The position numbers and the translations under genes were made by a program. The notes beneath the pieces were generated by a model, which saw nothing but the letters and a program-made list of their open reading frames with translations, was not told the DNA's origin and did no database searches. Positions 1-6,557 of a stretch of 7,222 nucleotides of DNA are shown in pieces. This DNA comes from Desulfobacterales bacterium (GTDB lineage: Bacteria > Desulfobacterota > Desulfobacteria > Desulfobacterales > UBA5852): assembly GCA_016735415.1 (NCBI GenBank), contig JAERRP010000314.1:1-7222 (forward strand), read 5' to 3'. Numbering within the stretch: position 1 is the stretch's first letter; every line of letters begins with the position of its first letter.

Positions 1-1394
1 AGGATGTCGACGTCTTCGAGCAAAAGAATCGGCAGGTCTTCTTCCGGTGCCGGCACGATCCCGCAGCGGTCGCAGTGAATCATGGGGATAGGCGCCCCCC
101 AGTAACGCTGACGGGAAATACCCCAGTCGCGCAACCGGAAGTTGATTGTTTTCTTCCCCAGGCCCCTGGCTTCCAGGTAGCCGGCAATCTTTTCCATGGC
201 CTCACGGTTGGGCATTCCGTCGAACTCACCCGAGTTGACCATAACGCCATCGGCCGTAAAAGCTTCGGTCATGGTATCCGGATCCAGCGATTCCGCCTCA
301 CGGTCGATGACGACCACGATGTCCAAACCGTATTTGCGGGCGAAATCGAAATCACGCTGGTCATGGGCCGGGACCGACATGACAGCGCCGGTGCCGTAGG
401 CCATCAGCGCAAAATTGGCTGTGTAAACCGGCATGCGCCGGCCGTTCAGGGGGTTGATGCAGTAAGCGCCGGTAAAGACGCCTTCTTTTTCATATTGCTC
501 CAGGCCGCGGTCGGAGCGGTCCTGCCTGGCAATCCGTTCCACAAAAGCGTGTACGGCTTCTTCCTGTGGTGTGCCGGCGGAAAGTATGGCCACCAGGGGA
601 TGCTCCGGCGCCAGACACATGAAAGTAGCCCCGCAAACAGTGTCGTGCCGGGTCGTAAAAACCGGAATCACTTCATCGCGGTCCTCCACCGGGAAATCGA
701 TCTGGGCCCCGGTGCTTTTGCCGATCCAGTTCTTCTGCATGGTCAGAACTTTGTCCGGCCAGCCCGGCAGTTGATCGCAGTACGCCAGCAAATCTTCAGC
801 ATAATCCGATATCCTGAAAAACCACTGCCAGAGCTTTTTCTGACGCACCGCCTGACCACAGCGCCAGCACATCCCGGCCTCCACCTGTTCATTGGCCAGC
901 ACGGTCTGACAAGGCTCGCACCAATTGACAAAGGACTCTTTGCGGTAGGCCATGCCCTGTTCGTACATCTTCAAAAACAGCCATTGCTCCCAACGGTAAT
1001 ACTCCGGCCGGCAGGTCGCGATCTCGCGGTCCCAGTCATACGAAAAACCGATGCGCTTCAACTGCGTCCGCATGGCGTCGATATTGGCGTAAGTCCAGCG
1101 GGCCGGATGGGTGTTGTTGGCAATGGCCGCATTTTCAGCCGGCATGCCAAAGGCGTCCCATCCCATGGGGTGCAGCACGTTGAAACCGCGCATCCGCTTG
1201 TAGCGCGCCACCACGTCTCCGATGGTGTAATTGCGTACGTGCCCCATGTGGATTTTACCCGACGGATAGGGGAACATTTCGAGCAGGTAGTATTTGGGGC
1301 GGGTCGAGCCTTCCTCGACCTTGAACAGGCCGGTGTCTTCCCAATGTGTCTGCCATTGGGTTTCGATCGCCTGTGGATCGTAACGTTCTTCCAT
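1..1394 (-). CDS. leuS: Leucyl-tRNA synthetase, N-terminal part (runs off left edge)
   Basis: Cytoplasmic class I aminoacyl-tRNA synthetase that charges tRNA-Leu with leucine using ATP. About 464 codons are present, roughly half of a usual bacterial LeuRS; the KMSKS loop and the anticodon-binding and C-terminal domains lie outside the window. Visible in the translation: the HIGH motif as HMGH at residues 49-52 within [19 protein letters not shown]; a four-cysteine zinc module (C159, C162, C176, C179) after [12 protein letters not shown] at about 219-227 entering the CP1 editing domain; the threonine-rich editing motif as TTRHDT at 247-252, where the usual form is TTRPDT; the editing-site stretch VPAHDQRDF; and return to the catalytic core at [14 protein letters not shown]. 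The ATG at 1394 is chosen because [11 protein letters not shown] matches the family start, the motif numbering agrees with E. coli LeuRS, and GGGAAGGA (plus-strand 1402-1409) lies 7 nt upstream. It is transcribed divergently from the RNase gene. Identification is secure. Confidence 0.98.
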   Translation of the reverse strand, partial: MEERYDPQAIETQWQTHWEDTGLFKVEEGSTRPKYYLLEMFPYPSGKIHMGHVRNYTIGDVVARYKRMRGFNVLHPMGWDAFGMPAENAAIANNTHPARWTYANIDAMRTQLKRIGFSYDWDREIATCRPEYYRWEQWLFLKMYEQGMAYRKESFVNWCEPCQTVLANEQVEAGMCWRCGQAVRQKKLWQWFFRISDYAEDLLAYCDQLPGWPDKVLTMQKNWIGKSTGAQIDFPVEDRDEVIPVFTTRHDTVCGATFMCLAPEHPLVAILSAGTPQEEAVHAFVERIARQDRSDRGLEQYEKEGVFTGAYCINPLNGRRMPVYTANFALMAYGTGAVMSVPAHDQRDFDFARKYGLDIVVVIDREAESLDPDTMTEAFTADGVMVNSGEFDGMPNREAMEKIAGYLEARGLGKKTINFRLRDWGISRQRYWGAPIPMIHCDRCGIVPAPEEDLPILLLEDVDI

Positions 1395-1507
1395 TACGCT
1401 GTCCTTCCCGTGGGATTGGCGGCGCTTGCCGATGCGGTTCGGATCAGGCCTGCGCGCCCGAAACTTGAATGCTCCTCATGCCATAATAAGCCTTAAATAG
1501 CAAGCCG

Positions 1508-1521
1508 CGGCGCCGGCGCCG
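1508..1521. repeat. 14-bp perfect GC palindrome
   Basis: CGGCGCCGGCGCCG is identical to its own reverse complement. It overlaps a direct repeat of GCCGGAGG at 1518-1525 and 1529-1536. It sits in the leuS upstream region, where it could be a protein binding site or part of a transcript leader. It could equally be a by-product of high GC content; no function can be assigned. Confidence 0.4.
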
Positions 1522-1588
1522 GAGGCCCGCCGGAGGTCGTCGACGAACGGTGGGGATGACCGCGGAGGATGCAAAATGATAAAAATGT

Positions 1589-1617
1589 TTGACTTGGCTC
1601 CTGCGATTGCCTATTTA
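1589..1617 (+). promoter_or_regulatory. Weak sigma70-like promoter candidate for the RNase E/G gene
   Basis: TTGACT (1589-1594) matches five of six -35 consensus bases. Seventeen bases later is TATTTA (1612-1617), matching only the first three -10 positions; TATTTT at 1616-1621 matches four but with a 21-bp spacer. The site lies in the AT-rich part of the gap and would give a leader of about 170-180 nt before the ATG at 1798. The candidate is weak because of the poor -10. Confidence 0.25.
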
Positions 1618-1727
1618 TTTTAGGTTAAACAGAGACTATCGTATTTTAATGCCTGAACCCGGTATGGGGCAGACGGTCAAACGGACCCGCACAGGTGAGT
1701 ACGCACGAATCATTTCCCCCCGTCGCT

Positions 1728-1745
1728 CCGGGAATATTTTCCCGG
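1728..1745 (+). promoter_or_regulatory. Leader stem-loop upstream of the RNase E/G gene
   Basis: CCGGGAA (1728-1734), a TATT loop and TTCCCGG (1739-1745) form a perfect 7-bp stem. It ends 52 nt before the RNase start codon, so it should lie in the 5' untranslated leader. E. coli rne is known to control its own mRNA through a structured leader; whether this hairpin does something similar is only inference. It has no T-run typical of a terminator. Confidence 0.4.
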
Positions 1746-1797
1746 GCCATCGTTATCCCCCAATCGCCATTTAGCACAAACAAGGAATCAAACTTGT

Positions 1798-3273
1798 ATG
1801 AGCAGTAAAATTTTAATAAATGCGGTCGATTCGGAAGAATGCCGTATCGCCAAGGTCAAGGACAGCAAGCTGGAAGAGTTCCAGATCGAAAGTGCCAGCA
1901 TCGAAATAACCCAGGGTAATATCTACAAGGCGATCATCACACGGATCGAACCCAGTCTCCAGGCCTTGTTCGTCGATTACGGCGCCGAGCGCAACGGCTT
2001 CCTGCAGATCCAGGAGATCCACGCCGACTATTTCCAGGATGCCAACGGTGCGCCCCGGGATATTGCCCGCCTGGTCAAGAAAGGGCAGGAGATCCTGGTG
2101 CAGGTCACCAAAGATCCGATCATGCGAAAAGGCGCCATGCTGACCACTTTCCTGAGTCTGGCCGGACGGCATCTGGTTCTGATGCCCGGCAATGAATCCT
2201 TTGGGATCTCGCGCAAAATTGAAGACGAGGAAGAACGCCAGCGCCTGAAAGACATCGTTAACGCACTCAATGTTCCCGAAGGTTTCGGCGTGATCGTACG
2301 CACCATGGGCCAGGGCGCCACCAAGACCGCCTTGTCGAAAGACTTCTCCTATCTGATGCGCCTGTGGAAGAACATCAAAGCCAACGTCATGAAGGTCAAG
2401 GCCCCGTATTTGATGAACAAGGAACGCAATCTGGTGGTGCGCACCATCCGCGATTATTTTACCCCGGACATTTCCGAAATCCTCGTGGACGACGCGACGG
2501 TTTATCAGGAAATCAAAGATTTCATGAAGATCATATCACCTAAACTAACCAGTATCGTCAAACAGCACAAGTCCGCCAAACCGATTTTCACCCGCTTCCA
2601 GCTGGAGAACCAGATCGCAACAATTTTTGAAAGCCGCGTTCCACTCAAATCCGGCGGCTCCATCGTCATCGCCCAGACCGAGGCCCTGGTGGCCATCGAC
2701 GTCAATTCCGGCAAGGCCACCCAGAAAAGTTCGATCGAGGAAACCGCCCTGCAGACCAACCTGGAAGCGGCCGAGGAAGTGGCGCGGCAGCTGCGCCTGC
2801 GCGACCTCGGAGGACTTATCGTCGTGGACTTGATCGATATGCGCGACCGCAAAAATCGTGCGGAAGTGGAAAAGACCATTAAAAATTGCCTGCGCATCGA
2901 CAAGGCCCGGACCAAGGTGGGACGCATATCCCGATTCGGACTTCTGGAAATGTCACGCCAGCGGATTCGGCCTTCGATCGAATTCAGCAGTTACCAGCCC
3001 TGCCCCCATTGCCATGGCAAAGGCCATGTCCCTTCGACCGAAACCCTGAGTGCGGCCTTTTTGCGCAAACTGAGTCTCGAAACCCTTAAAGCCGACGGCG
3101 AGAGCGTCAAGGGCTGCGTCCCCCCCGCCGTGGCCGACTATCTTCTGAACCGTAAACGCAAGGAACTGGCCAGTCTGGAAGAAAAATGCAACCTGACCAT
3201 TTCGATTGCCGCTGACCCGGCCCTGATGCCGGGCGACAGCCAAATTATCACCGAAAAAACCGACACGACCTGA
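1798..3273 (+). CDS. rng: Ribonuclease E/G family endoribonuclease
   Basis: Endoribonuclease that cleaves single-stranded AU-rich RNA, acting in mRNA decay and in rRNA and tRNA maturation. The 491 residues match the length of RNase G (489 in E. coli), so the long C-terminal scaffold of RNase E is absent. From the N-terminus: an S1-type RNA-binding domain (about 38-120) with FVDYGAERNGFL; the 5'-sensor and RNase H-like region; the DNase I-like catalytic core with the two metal-binding aspartates D301 (in AIDVNSGKAT) and D344 (in VVDLIDM), aligning with D303 and D346 of E. coli RNase E; and the zinc-link CPHCHGKG with C402 and C405. The S1 part (IEPSLQALFVDYGAER) reads more like RNase E than E. 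coli RNase G, so the symbol could also be given as rne; the length argues for rng. The ATG at 1798 is preceded by AAGGAA (1782-1787) at 10 nt. The next gene follows after 124 bp on the same strand. Function is secure; the E versus G label is a convention here. Confidence 0.95.
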   Translation: MSSKILINAVDSEECRIAKVKDSKLEEFQIESASIEITQGNIYKAIITRIEPSLQALFVDYGAERNGFLQIQEIHADYFQDANGAPRDIARLVKKGQEILVQVTKDPIMRKGAMLTTFLSLAGRHLVLMPGNESFGISRKIEDEEERQRLKDIVNALNVPEGFGVIVRTMGQGATKTALSKDFSYLMRLWKNIKANVMKVKAPYLMNKERNLVVRTIRDYFTPDISEILVDDATVYQEIKDFMKIISPKLTSIVKQHKSAKPIFTRFQLENQIATIFESRVPLKSGGSIVIAQTEALVAIDVNSGKATQKSSIEETALQTNLEAAEEVARQLRLRDLGGLIVVDLIDMRDRKNRAEVEKTIKNCLRIDKARTKVGRISRFGLLEMSRQRIRPSIEFSSYQPCPHCHGKGHVPSTETLSAAFLRKLSLETLKADGESVKGCVPPAVADYLLNRKRKELASLEEKCNLTISIAADPALMPGDSQIITEKTDTT

Positions 3274-3385
3274 CAGGGGCGGCACCCGGGCCCGCAATGA
3301 TGCCGCTTCAGGACTCAAGCGCGGGCGGTGTGCATGACCCGGTGGCCGACGACGACATGGCCTGGCCGCCCGTAAACAGTCCGCA

Positions 3386-3392
3386 GGGAGGA
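3386..3392 (+). promoter_or_regulatory. Strong Shine-Dalgarno for the LysM-like gene
   Basis: GGGAGGA lies 5 nt before the ATG at 3398 and supports that start. No convincing promoter is seen in the 124-bp gap after the RNase gene, so cotranscription with it is likely. Confidence 0.7.
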
Positions 3393-3397
3393 CGACA

Positions 3398-4180
3398 ATG
3401 GCCCCGAATTCGACCGGTAGAAAACCGAACTCACTGGTTCTGATTGCCCTGGCCGGAATGATACTCCTGGCCATCGTGGCCACCTATAAATTTCTCACGG
3501 AATCGGAAAAGCCGCCCGCGACGACCGAAAAGACCCAGACCGCGCCATCCCAGGCACCAACGGCCGCAACGCGGGGCCCGGGCAGGGTGATCGAATACGG
3601 CCAGCTCGAGTCGGATGCCGATTTGAAAAAACTGATGGATGAGCGCAAAAAAGCTTTGGACGTCGGTGAAGGGATCGATATTATTGCCAAATCCAACGAG
3701 TCCCTCCAGATTGGCGGAAACAGGGTGTCCATGAAAGATATTCAGGATCAGATCCGCCTCAAGCTGGGCCAAATCGGCGAGGAAACCATTGACCCCGACG
3801 GAGAACCATTACCGGCGGATCTGGAAACGTTCGGAATCCATGTCGTCCGGCCGGGGGACAATATCTGGAACATCCACTTCGCTTTCCTGAAGGATTATTT
3901 TCAGCGCCGAGACATCGATATTGCCCGTTCGGCGGATGAGCCCAGCCGCAACGGATACAGCTCGGGGGTGGGCAAACTGCTCAAATTTTCCGAGAACATG
4001 GTGTACATCTACAATATTAAAGATAAACGCTTCAGCCAGGATCTGAACCTGATCGAACCCTATTCCAAAATCATCGTCTATAAAATGGATCGGGTTTTTG
4101 AACTGCTGGGACAACTCGATCACAGCAACATCAACCGCATCCAGTTCGACGGCGACACCCTCTGGGTGCCGGCGGAATAG
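3398..4180 (+). CDS. Membrane-anchored LysM-like periplasmic protein, function unknown
   Basis: I do not recognise a named family for this 260-residue protein. A short basic N-terminus (R8, K9) precedes one hydrophobic helix (about 12-33), predicting an N-in anchor with the rest in the periplasm; there is no lipobox. Next comes a flexible linker rich in Pro, Thr and Ala (34-63), then a charged segment with helix-like heptads (about 65-125). From 147 the sequence HVVRPGDNIWNIH strongly resembles the start of a LysM peptidoglycan-binding module (usual form: V-x-x-GD-x-L/I-W-x-I). The expected ending is replaced by a longer stretch reaching SKIIVYKM at about 223-230, so the module is divergent or carries an insertion. 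The C-terminus ends in DGDTLWVPAE. A cell-wall-associated role is plausible but inferred only from the LysM resemblance. It ends in TAG. It lies between the RNase gene and yajC, separated from yajC by 240 bp with its own promoter candidate, so a link to Sec is not shown. Confidence 0.85.
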   Translation: MAPNSTGRKPNSLVLIALAGMILLAIVATYKFLTESEKPPATTEKTQTAPSQAPTAATRGPGRVIEYGQLESDADLKKLMDERKKALDVGEGIDIIAKSNESLQIGGNRVSMKDIQDQIRLKLGQIGEETIDPDGEPLPADLETFGIHVVRPGDNIWNIHFAFLKDYFQRRDIDIARSADEPSRNGYSSGVGKLLKFSENMVYIYNIKDKRFSQDLNLIEPYSKIIVYKMDRVFELLGQLDHSNINRIQFDGDTLWVPAE

Positions 4181-4203
4181 AGCGGCGCAGGCCTTGTCGA
4201 TGC

Positions 4204-4232
4204 AAGCGGCGGGAGGCCACGGCCGCCGTCTT
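4204..4232 (+). terminator. Possible weak terminator hairpin after the LysM-like gene
   Basis: CGGCGG (4207-4212) pairs with CCGCCG (4223-4228) around a 10-nt loop, and AAG (4204-4206) can extend the stem by pairing with CTT (4230-4232) across a one-base bulge. It begins 24 nt after the stop codon and just before a promoter candidate, a sensible place for a terminator. There is no real T-run after it, so an intrinsic terminator is doubtful. Confidence 0.25.
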
Positions 4233-4241
4233 AAGAAATGT

Positions 4242-4271
4242 TTGACGTATGGGCGTCTTTTACAGTATATG
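4242..4271 (+). promoter_or_regulatory. Sigma70-like promoter candidate for yajC-secD-secF
   Basis: TTGACG (4242-4247) matches five of six -35 bases; TATATG (4266-4271) matches four of six -10 bases, with an 18-bp spacer. The surrounding sequence is AT-richer than the flanks. Transcription from here would give a leader of about 140 nt before yajC. This is the best promoter candidate in the window and would make the Sec genes an operon separate from the RNase/LysM pair. Confidence 0.45.
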
Positions 4272-4405
4272 AGCGCCACTTTGCCAGGACGGAGGCACAA
4301 CACGGAGCCGTTCAATGGGTCGGCGAATACTGAATCCGTGTCGGGATTGCCGTTGACAGCCGATCCCACCGGGATCAGCGGACGGCTGATTCACGCGAAA
4401 CAACA

Positions 4406-4423
4406 TAAGGAGGTTTTATTTTG
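4406..4423 (+). promoter_or_regulatory. Full-consensus Shine-Dalgarno and TTG start of yajC
   Basis: TAAGGAGGTT (4406-4415) is nearly fully complementary to the 16S rRNA 3' end and lies 7 nt (from GGAGG) before the TTG at 4421. This decides the start: the next in-frame ATG (4442) would be 28 nt from the Shine-Dalgarno. A perfect ribosome site with a weak initiator codon may tune the level of YajC. Confidence 0.8.
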
Positions 4424-4792
4424 ACAGGTATCGCATATGCAATGGGTCAAGGCGGCGCCGAGGGGGCCAGCAGTTTTGGTGGTTTGATCCCTATCGTTCT
4501 CATGTTCGTCATTTTCTATTTCCTGCTCATTCGCCCCCAACAAAAACGCAGTAAAGAACATCAACAACTGCTCAGCAGCCTGAAAAAGGGCGATCGCATC
4601 ATCACCAGCGGCGGGATTCACGGCCGCATCACGGGACTGGACGAAAGCACCCTGACCGTGGAAATCGCCGACCGGGTCCGGGTTAAAGTCGCACGTGCCA
4701 ACGTTGCCGGTTTGGCCCAATCCGCCGCACCGGCCCCGAAGCCCAAGCCCAAAAAGGACAAGAAAGACAAAAGCGACACCGAGAAATCCTGA
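4421..4792 (+). CDS. yajC: Sec translocase accessory protein YajC
   Basis: Small inner-membrane protein that associates with SecDF and SecYEG; it is not essential in E. coli. The 123-residue product has a glycine-rich N-terminus, one membrane helix at about 20-37 (IPIVLMFVIFYFLLI), then the diagnostic RPQQKR (38-43) followed by a cytoplasmic domain with KKGDRIITSGGIHGRI and VRVKVARANV, all characteristic of YajC. The tail (about 104-123) is low-complexity, alternating Pro and Lys and then rich in Lys and Asp, and is probably disordered. The start is TTG, supported by a full-consensus ribosome binding site. It is the first gene of a yajC-secD-secF run, the common bacterial order, and secD begins 108 bp after its stop, an unusually large gap that holds a strong hairpin. 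Identification is secure. Confidence 0.96.
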   Translation: MTGIAYAMGQGGAEGASSFGGLIPIVLMFVIFYFLLIRPQQKRSKEHQQLLSSLKKGDRIITSGGIHGRITGLDESTLTVEIADRVRVKVARANVAGLAQSAAPAPKPKPKKDKKDKSDTEKS

Positions 4793-4830
4793 ACGGACAC
4801 TCCCTTCGGAGGAATTGGTTTACGGGGAAT

Positions 4831-4865
4831 AAATGGTTAAGCTGCCGACGGCAGTTTAACCATTT
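4831..4865 (+). promoter_or_regulatory. Strong stem-loop in the yajC-secD gap (candidate attenuator or processing site)
   Basis: Positions 4831-4846 pair with 4850-4865: ten pairs of AAATGGTTAA with TTAACCATTT, one G-T wobble (4841/4855), and CTGCC with GGCAG, closing a 3-nt GAC loop. This is 16 consecutive pairs with no mismatch apart from the wobble, far beyond chance for a 108-bp gap. Only a single T remains beyond the stem, so it is not a classical intrinsic terminator. It could be an attenuator, an RNase processing or mRNA-stability element, or a binding site at the DNA level. It ends 35 nt before the secD start codon. Confidence 0.75.
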
Positions 4866-4878
4866 TGCCATTTGGCAA
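4865..4878 (+). repeat. Second small inverted repeat before secD
   Basis: TTGCCA (4865-4870) and TGGCAA (4873-4878) form an inverted repeat around TT; as RNA this is about 5 bp with a 4-nt loop. It shares one base with the preceding large stem, so the two can stack or compete. It lies 7 nt before the purine run containing the secD Shine-Dalgarno. Confidence 0.5.
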
Positions 4879-4885
4879 TCTCGGG

Positions 4886-4903
4886 AAAGGAATCAAATCA
4901 GTG
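4886..4903 (+). promoter_or_regulatory. secD ribosome binding site and GTG start
   Basis: AAAGGAA (4886-4892) lies 8 nt before GTG at 4901, and the protein from there (MNSISWKPVIIVAV) goes straight into the first membrane helix, as in other SecD proteins. An in-frame TTG at 4865 would add 12 residues but has no Shine-Dalgarno and begins at the foot of the large hairpin, so GTG is preferred. Confidence 0.8.
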
Positions 4904-6478
4904 AACAGCATTTCGTGGAAGCCGGTCATCATTGTCGCGGTCTTTCTGGCAGCCATCGTCTATATCCTGCCGACCTTCATCCCCAACTTTCCGCTCCAGA
5001 AGAAAATCAATCTGGGGCTCGATCTGCAGGGAGGGATGCACCTCGTGCTGGAAGTCGATTCCGACAAGGCCGTGGCGAGCACGATCGAGCGGACGGCCCA
5101 GGAACTGAAGGATCGCTCGCGGCGTGCGAAAGTCCGCCGGGCGTTGATCGAAAAAGTCGACGGCAACCGTATTCAGGTCAGCATCCAGGGGGCCGACAAC
5201 ATCAAGGTCTTTGAAAAACTTCTGGACGATGAATTCCGCAATCTGCGCATCCAGGACCGCTCCCGGGACGGCGAGCGCCTTTCGCTCACGCTGGATCTGC
5301 CGGATCAGGAAACCGACCGCATCAAGGAACTGGCCGTGGCCCAGGCCCTGGAAACCATCCGTAACCGCATCGACCAGTTCGGTGTCTCCGAACCGGATAT
5401 CCGCCGCCAGGGGGACAAGCGCCTGTTGATCCAACTCCCGGGCATCAAGGATACGAAACGTGCCAAAGAACTCATCGGGCGAACGGCCCAGCTGGAATTC
5501 AAGCTCGTGGACGAGCGTATGCCCGCGCAAACGGCCCTCAAAGAAGGACCGCCGCCGGGGACTGAAATCCTCTATCAGGTCACAACCGACACGGCCACCC
5601 AGCGTAAAATCGAGGAGCCCTATCTTATTAAAAAGCGCACCGTGCTCACCGGGGCCTACCTGACCGACGCCCGCGTACGCTTCGACCAGCAGGATCGCAA
5701 TTATTACGTGGCCATTGATTTCGATCGCAAAGGCGCCCGGATATTCGAGCGCGTCACGGGGGATAATGTCCGCAAGCGTCTGGCGATCGTGCTCGACCGC
5801 AAAGTCCATTCGGCCCCCGTCATTCAGGGCCGCATTGCCGGTGGCCAGGCTGTGATTACCGGCAATTTCTCGGCGGAAGAGGCCGAAGATCTCGCTATTG
5901 TGTTGCGCGCCGGCGCCCTGCCGGCCCCGGTCCGCACTCTGGAAGAACGCACCGTCGGCCCGTCGCTGGGAAAAGACTCCATCGACAAAGGGCTTATTTC
6001 CATGATAGTGGGCGGTCTACTCGTGGTCCTTTTCATGGTCATCTACTATAAAGGGGCCGGCCTGCTGGCCGATTTCGCCCTGGTGATGAACATTTTACTC
6101 ATGGGGGCCGGTCTGGCCGCCTTTCAGGCCACCCTGACCCTTCCGGGCATCGCCGGTTTTATCCTCACCATCGGCATGGCCGTGGACGCCAACGTCATCA
6201 TCTTCGAGCGGATCCGCGAAGAACTGCGCATCGGCAAACCACCCCGGGCCGCCGTCGACGCCGGCTACAACCGCGCCACCCTGACGATCCTGGATGCCAA
6301 CGTCACCACCCTGATCGCCGCCCTGGTGCTTTTCCAGTTTGGCACCGGACCGATAAAGGGTTTTGCGGTAACCCTGAGTCTGGGGGTTATCGCCAGTATG
6401 TTCACCTCCCTTGTGTTCACCCGATGGGTATTTGATTTCATTTTGGCCGGCAGGAAAGTCGTCCGAATCAGTATCTAA
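4901..6478 (+). CDS. secD: Protein translocase subunit SecD
   Basis: Inner-membrane RND-superfamily subunit that, with SecF, uses the proton gradient to drive late steps of Sec-dependent export. The product is 525 residues from GTG at 4901, shorter than E. coli SecD (615) but normal for many bacteria. Order: first membrane helix at about 8-28; conserved LGLDLQGGMHLVLEV (38-52); the large periplasmic P1 region with NRIDQFGVSEPDI (155-167) and LIQLPGIKD; HSAPVI (303-308) and the GNFSAEEAEDLAIVLRAGALPAP stretch ending P1; then membrane helices at roughly 365-382, 387-408, 416-436, 460-480 and 487-512. The fourth helix holds the proton-pathway aspartate D429 in AVDANVIIFERIREE, equivalent to D519 of E. 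coli. No key residue is missing. The first in-frame GTG and its Shine-Dalgarno set the start; the upstream hairpin may control it. secF follows after 79 bp. Identification is secure. Confidence 0.98.
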   Translation: MNSISWKPVIIVAVFLAAIVYILPTFIPNFPLQKKINLGLDLQGGMHLVLEVDSDKAVASTIERTAQELKDRSRRAKVRRALIEKVDGNRIQVSIQGADNIKVFEKLLDDEFRNLRIQDRSRDGERLSLTLDLPDQETDRIKELAVAQALETIRNRIDQFGVSEPDIRRQGDKRLLIQLPGIKDTKRAKELIGRTAQLEFKLVDERMPAQTALKEGPPPGTEILYQVTTDTATQRKIEEPYLIKKRTVLTGAYLTDARVRFDQQDRNYYVAIDFDRKGARIFERVTGDNVRKRLAIVLDRKVHSAPVIQGRIAGGQAVITGNFSAEEAEDLAIVLRAGALPAPVRTLEERTVGPSLGKDSIDKGLISMIVGGLLVVLFMVIYYKGAGLLADFALVMNILLMGAGLAAFQATLTLPGIAGFILTIGMAVDANVIIFERIREELRIGKPPRAAVDAGYNRATLTILDANVTTLIAALVLFQFGTGPIKGFAVTLSLGVIASMFTSLVFTRWVFDFILAGRKVVRISI

Positions 6479-6557
6479 ATGAAATCCCGCACCGCAGGGA
6501 TGGTATGATCGACCAACGCTTGACAGCCGTTCTATAGATAAATTAAGGACACGATTC

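Larger units (their letters stand above)
1395..1797. other. Divergent intergenic region between leuS and the RNase E/G gene
   Basis: This 403-bp gap separates two divergently transcribed genes and so must hold promoters for both. Near the leuS end is a leuS Shine-Dalgarno and a TATTAT hexamer (minus strand, 1483-1488) with no convincing -35. The middle (about 1500-1560) is very GC-rich and includes a perfect 14-bp palindrome. From about 1575 the DNA becomes AT-rich, with a TTGACT hexamer, then a stem-loop at 1728-1745 and the RNase ribosome binding site. A 61-codon open frame at 1589-1774 starts with TTG, has no Shine-Dalgarno and no recognisable family features, so I do not call it a gene. 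Confidence 0.7.

Noticed and set aside
75..1496. Long 473-codon open frame on the plus strand
   Set aside because: It is the antisense shadow of leuS, whose minus-strand translation carries every expected LeuRS motif; the plus frame matches nothing.
1594..1610. Sigma54-like -24/-12 site (TTGGC ... TTGC) upstream of the RNase gene
   Set aside because: The GG and GC pairs are separated by 11 bases instead of the required 10, which normally abolishes sigma54 recognition.
1589..1774. 61-codon open frame in the leuS-RNase gap
   Set aside because: It starts with TTG without a Shine-Dalgarno, overlaps the promoter candidate and leader hairpin, and has no protein-like features.
3279..3306. Terminator after the RNase gene from GCGGCA / TGCCGC pairing
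   Set aside because: The 6-bp stem encloses a 16-nt loop and has no T-run after it; weak and likely by chance.
4865..4900. Longer SecD starting at TTG 4865
   Set aside because: No Shine-Dalgarno, the start lies at the foot of a strong hairpin, and the 12 added residues are not typical; GTG 4901 has a good ribosome site.
4898..5809. 303-codon open frame on the minus strand opposite secD
   Set aside because: It is an antisense shadow in high-GC DNA; secD on the plus strand has all conserved motifs.
6484..6501. Hairpin ATCCC / GGGAT just after secD
   Set aside because: Only 5 bp with an 8-nt loop and no T-run; not distinguishable from chance.
6520..6544. Promoter between secD and secF starting with a perfect TTGACA
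   Set aside because: The AT-rich hexamers that follow (such as TAAATT at 6539) are only about 7-13 bp away, too close for a sigma70 -10 element.
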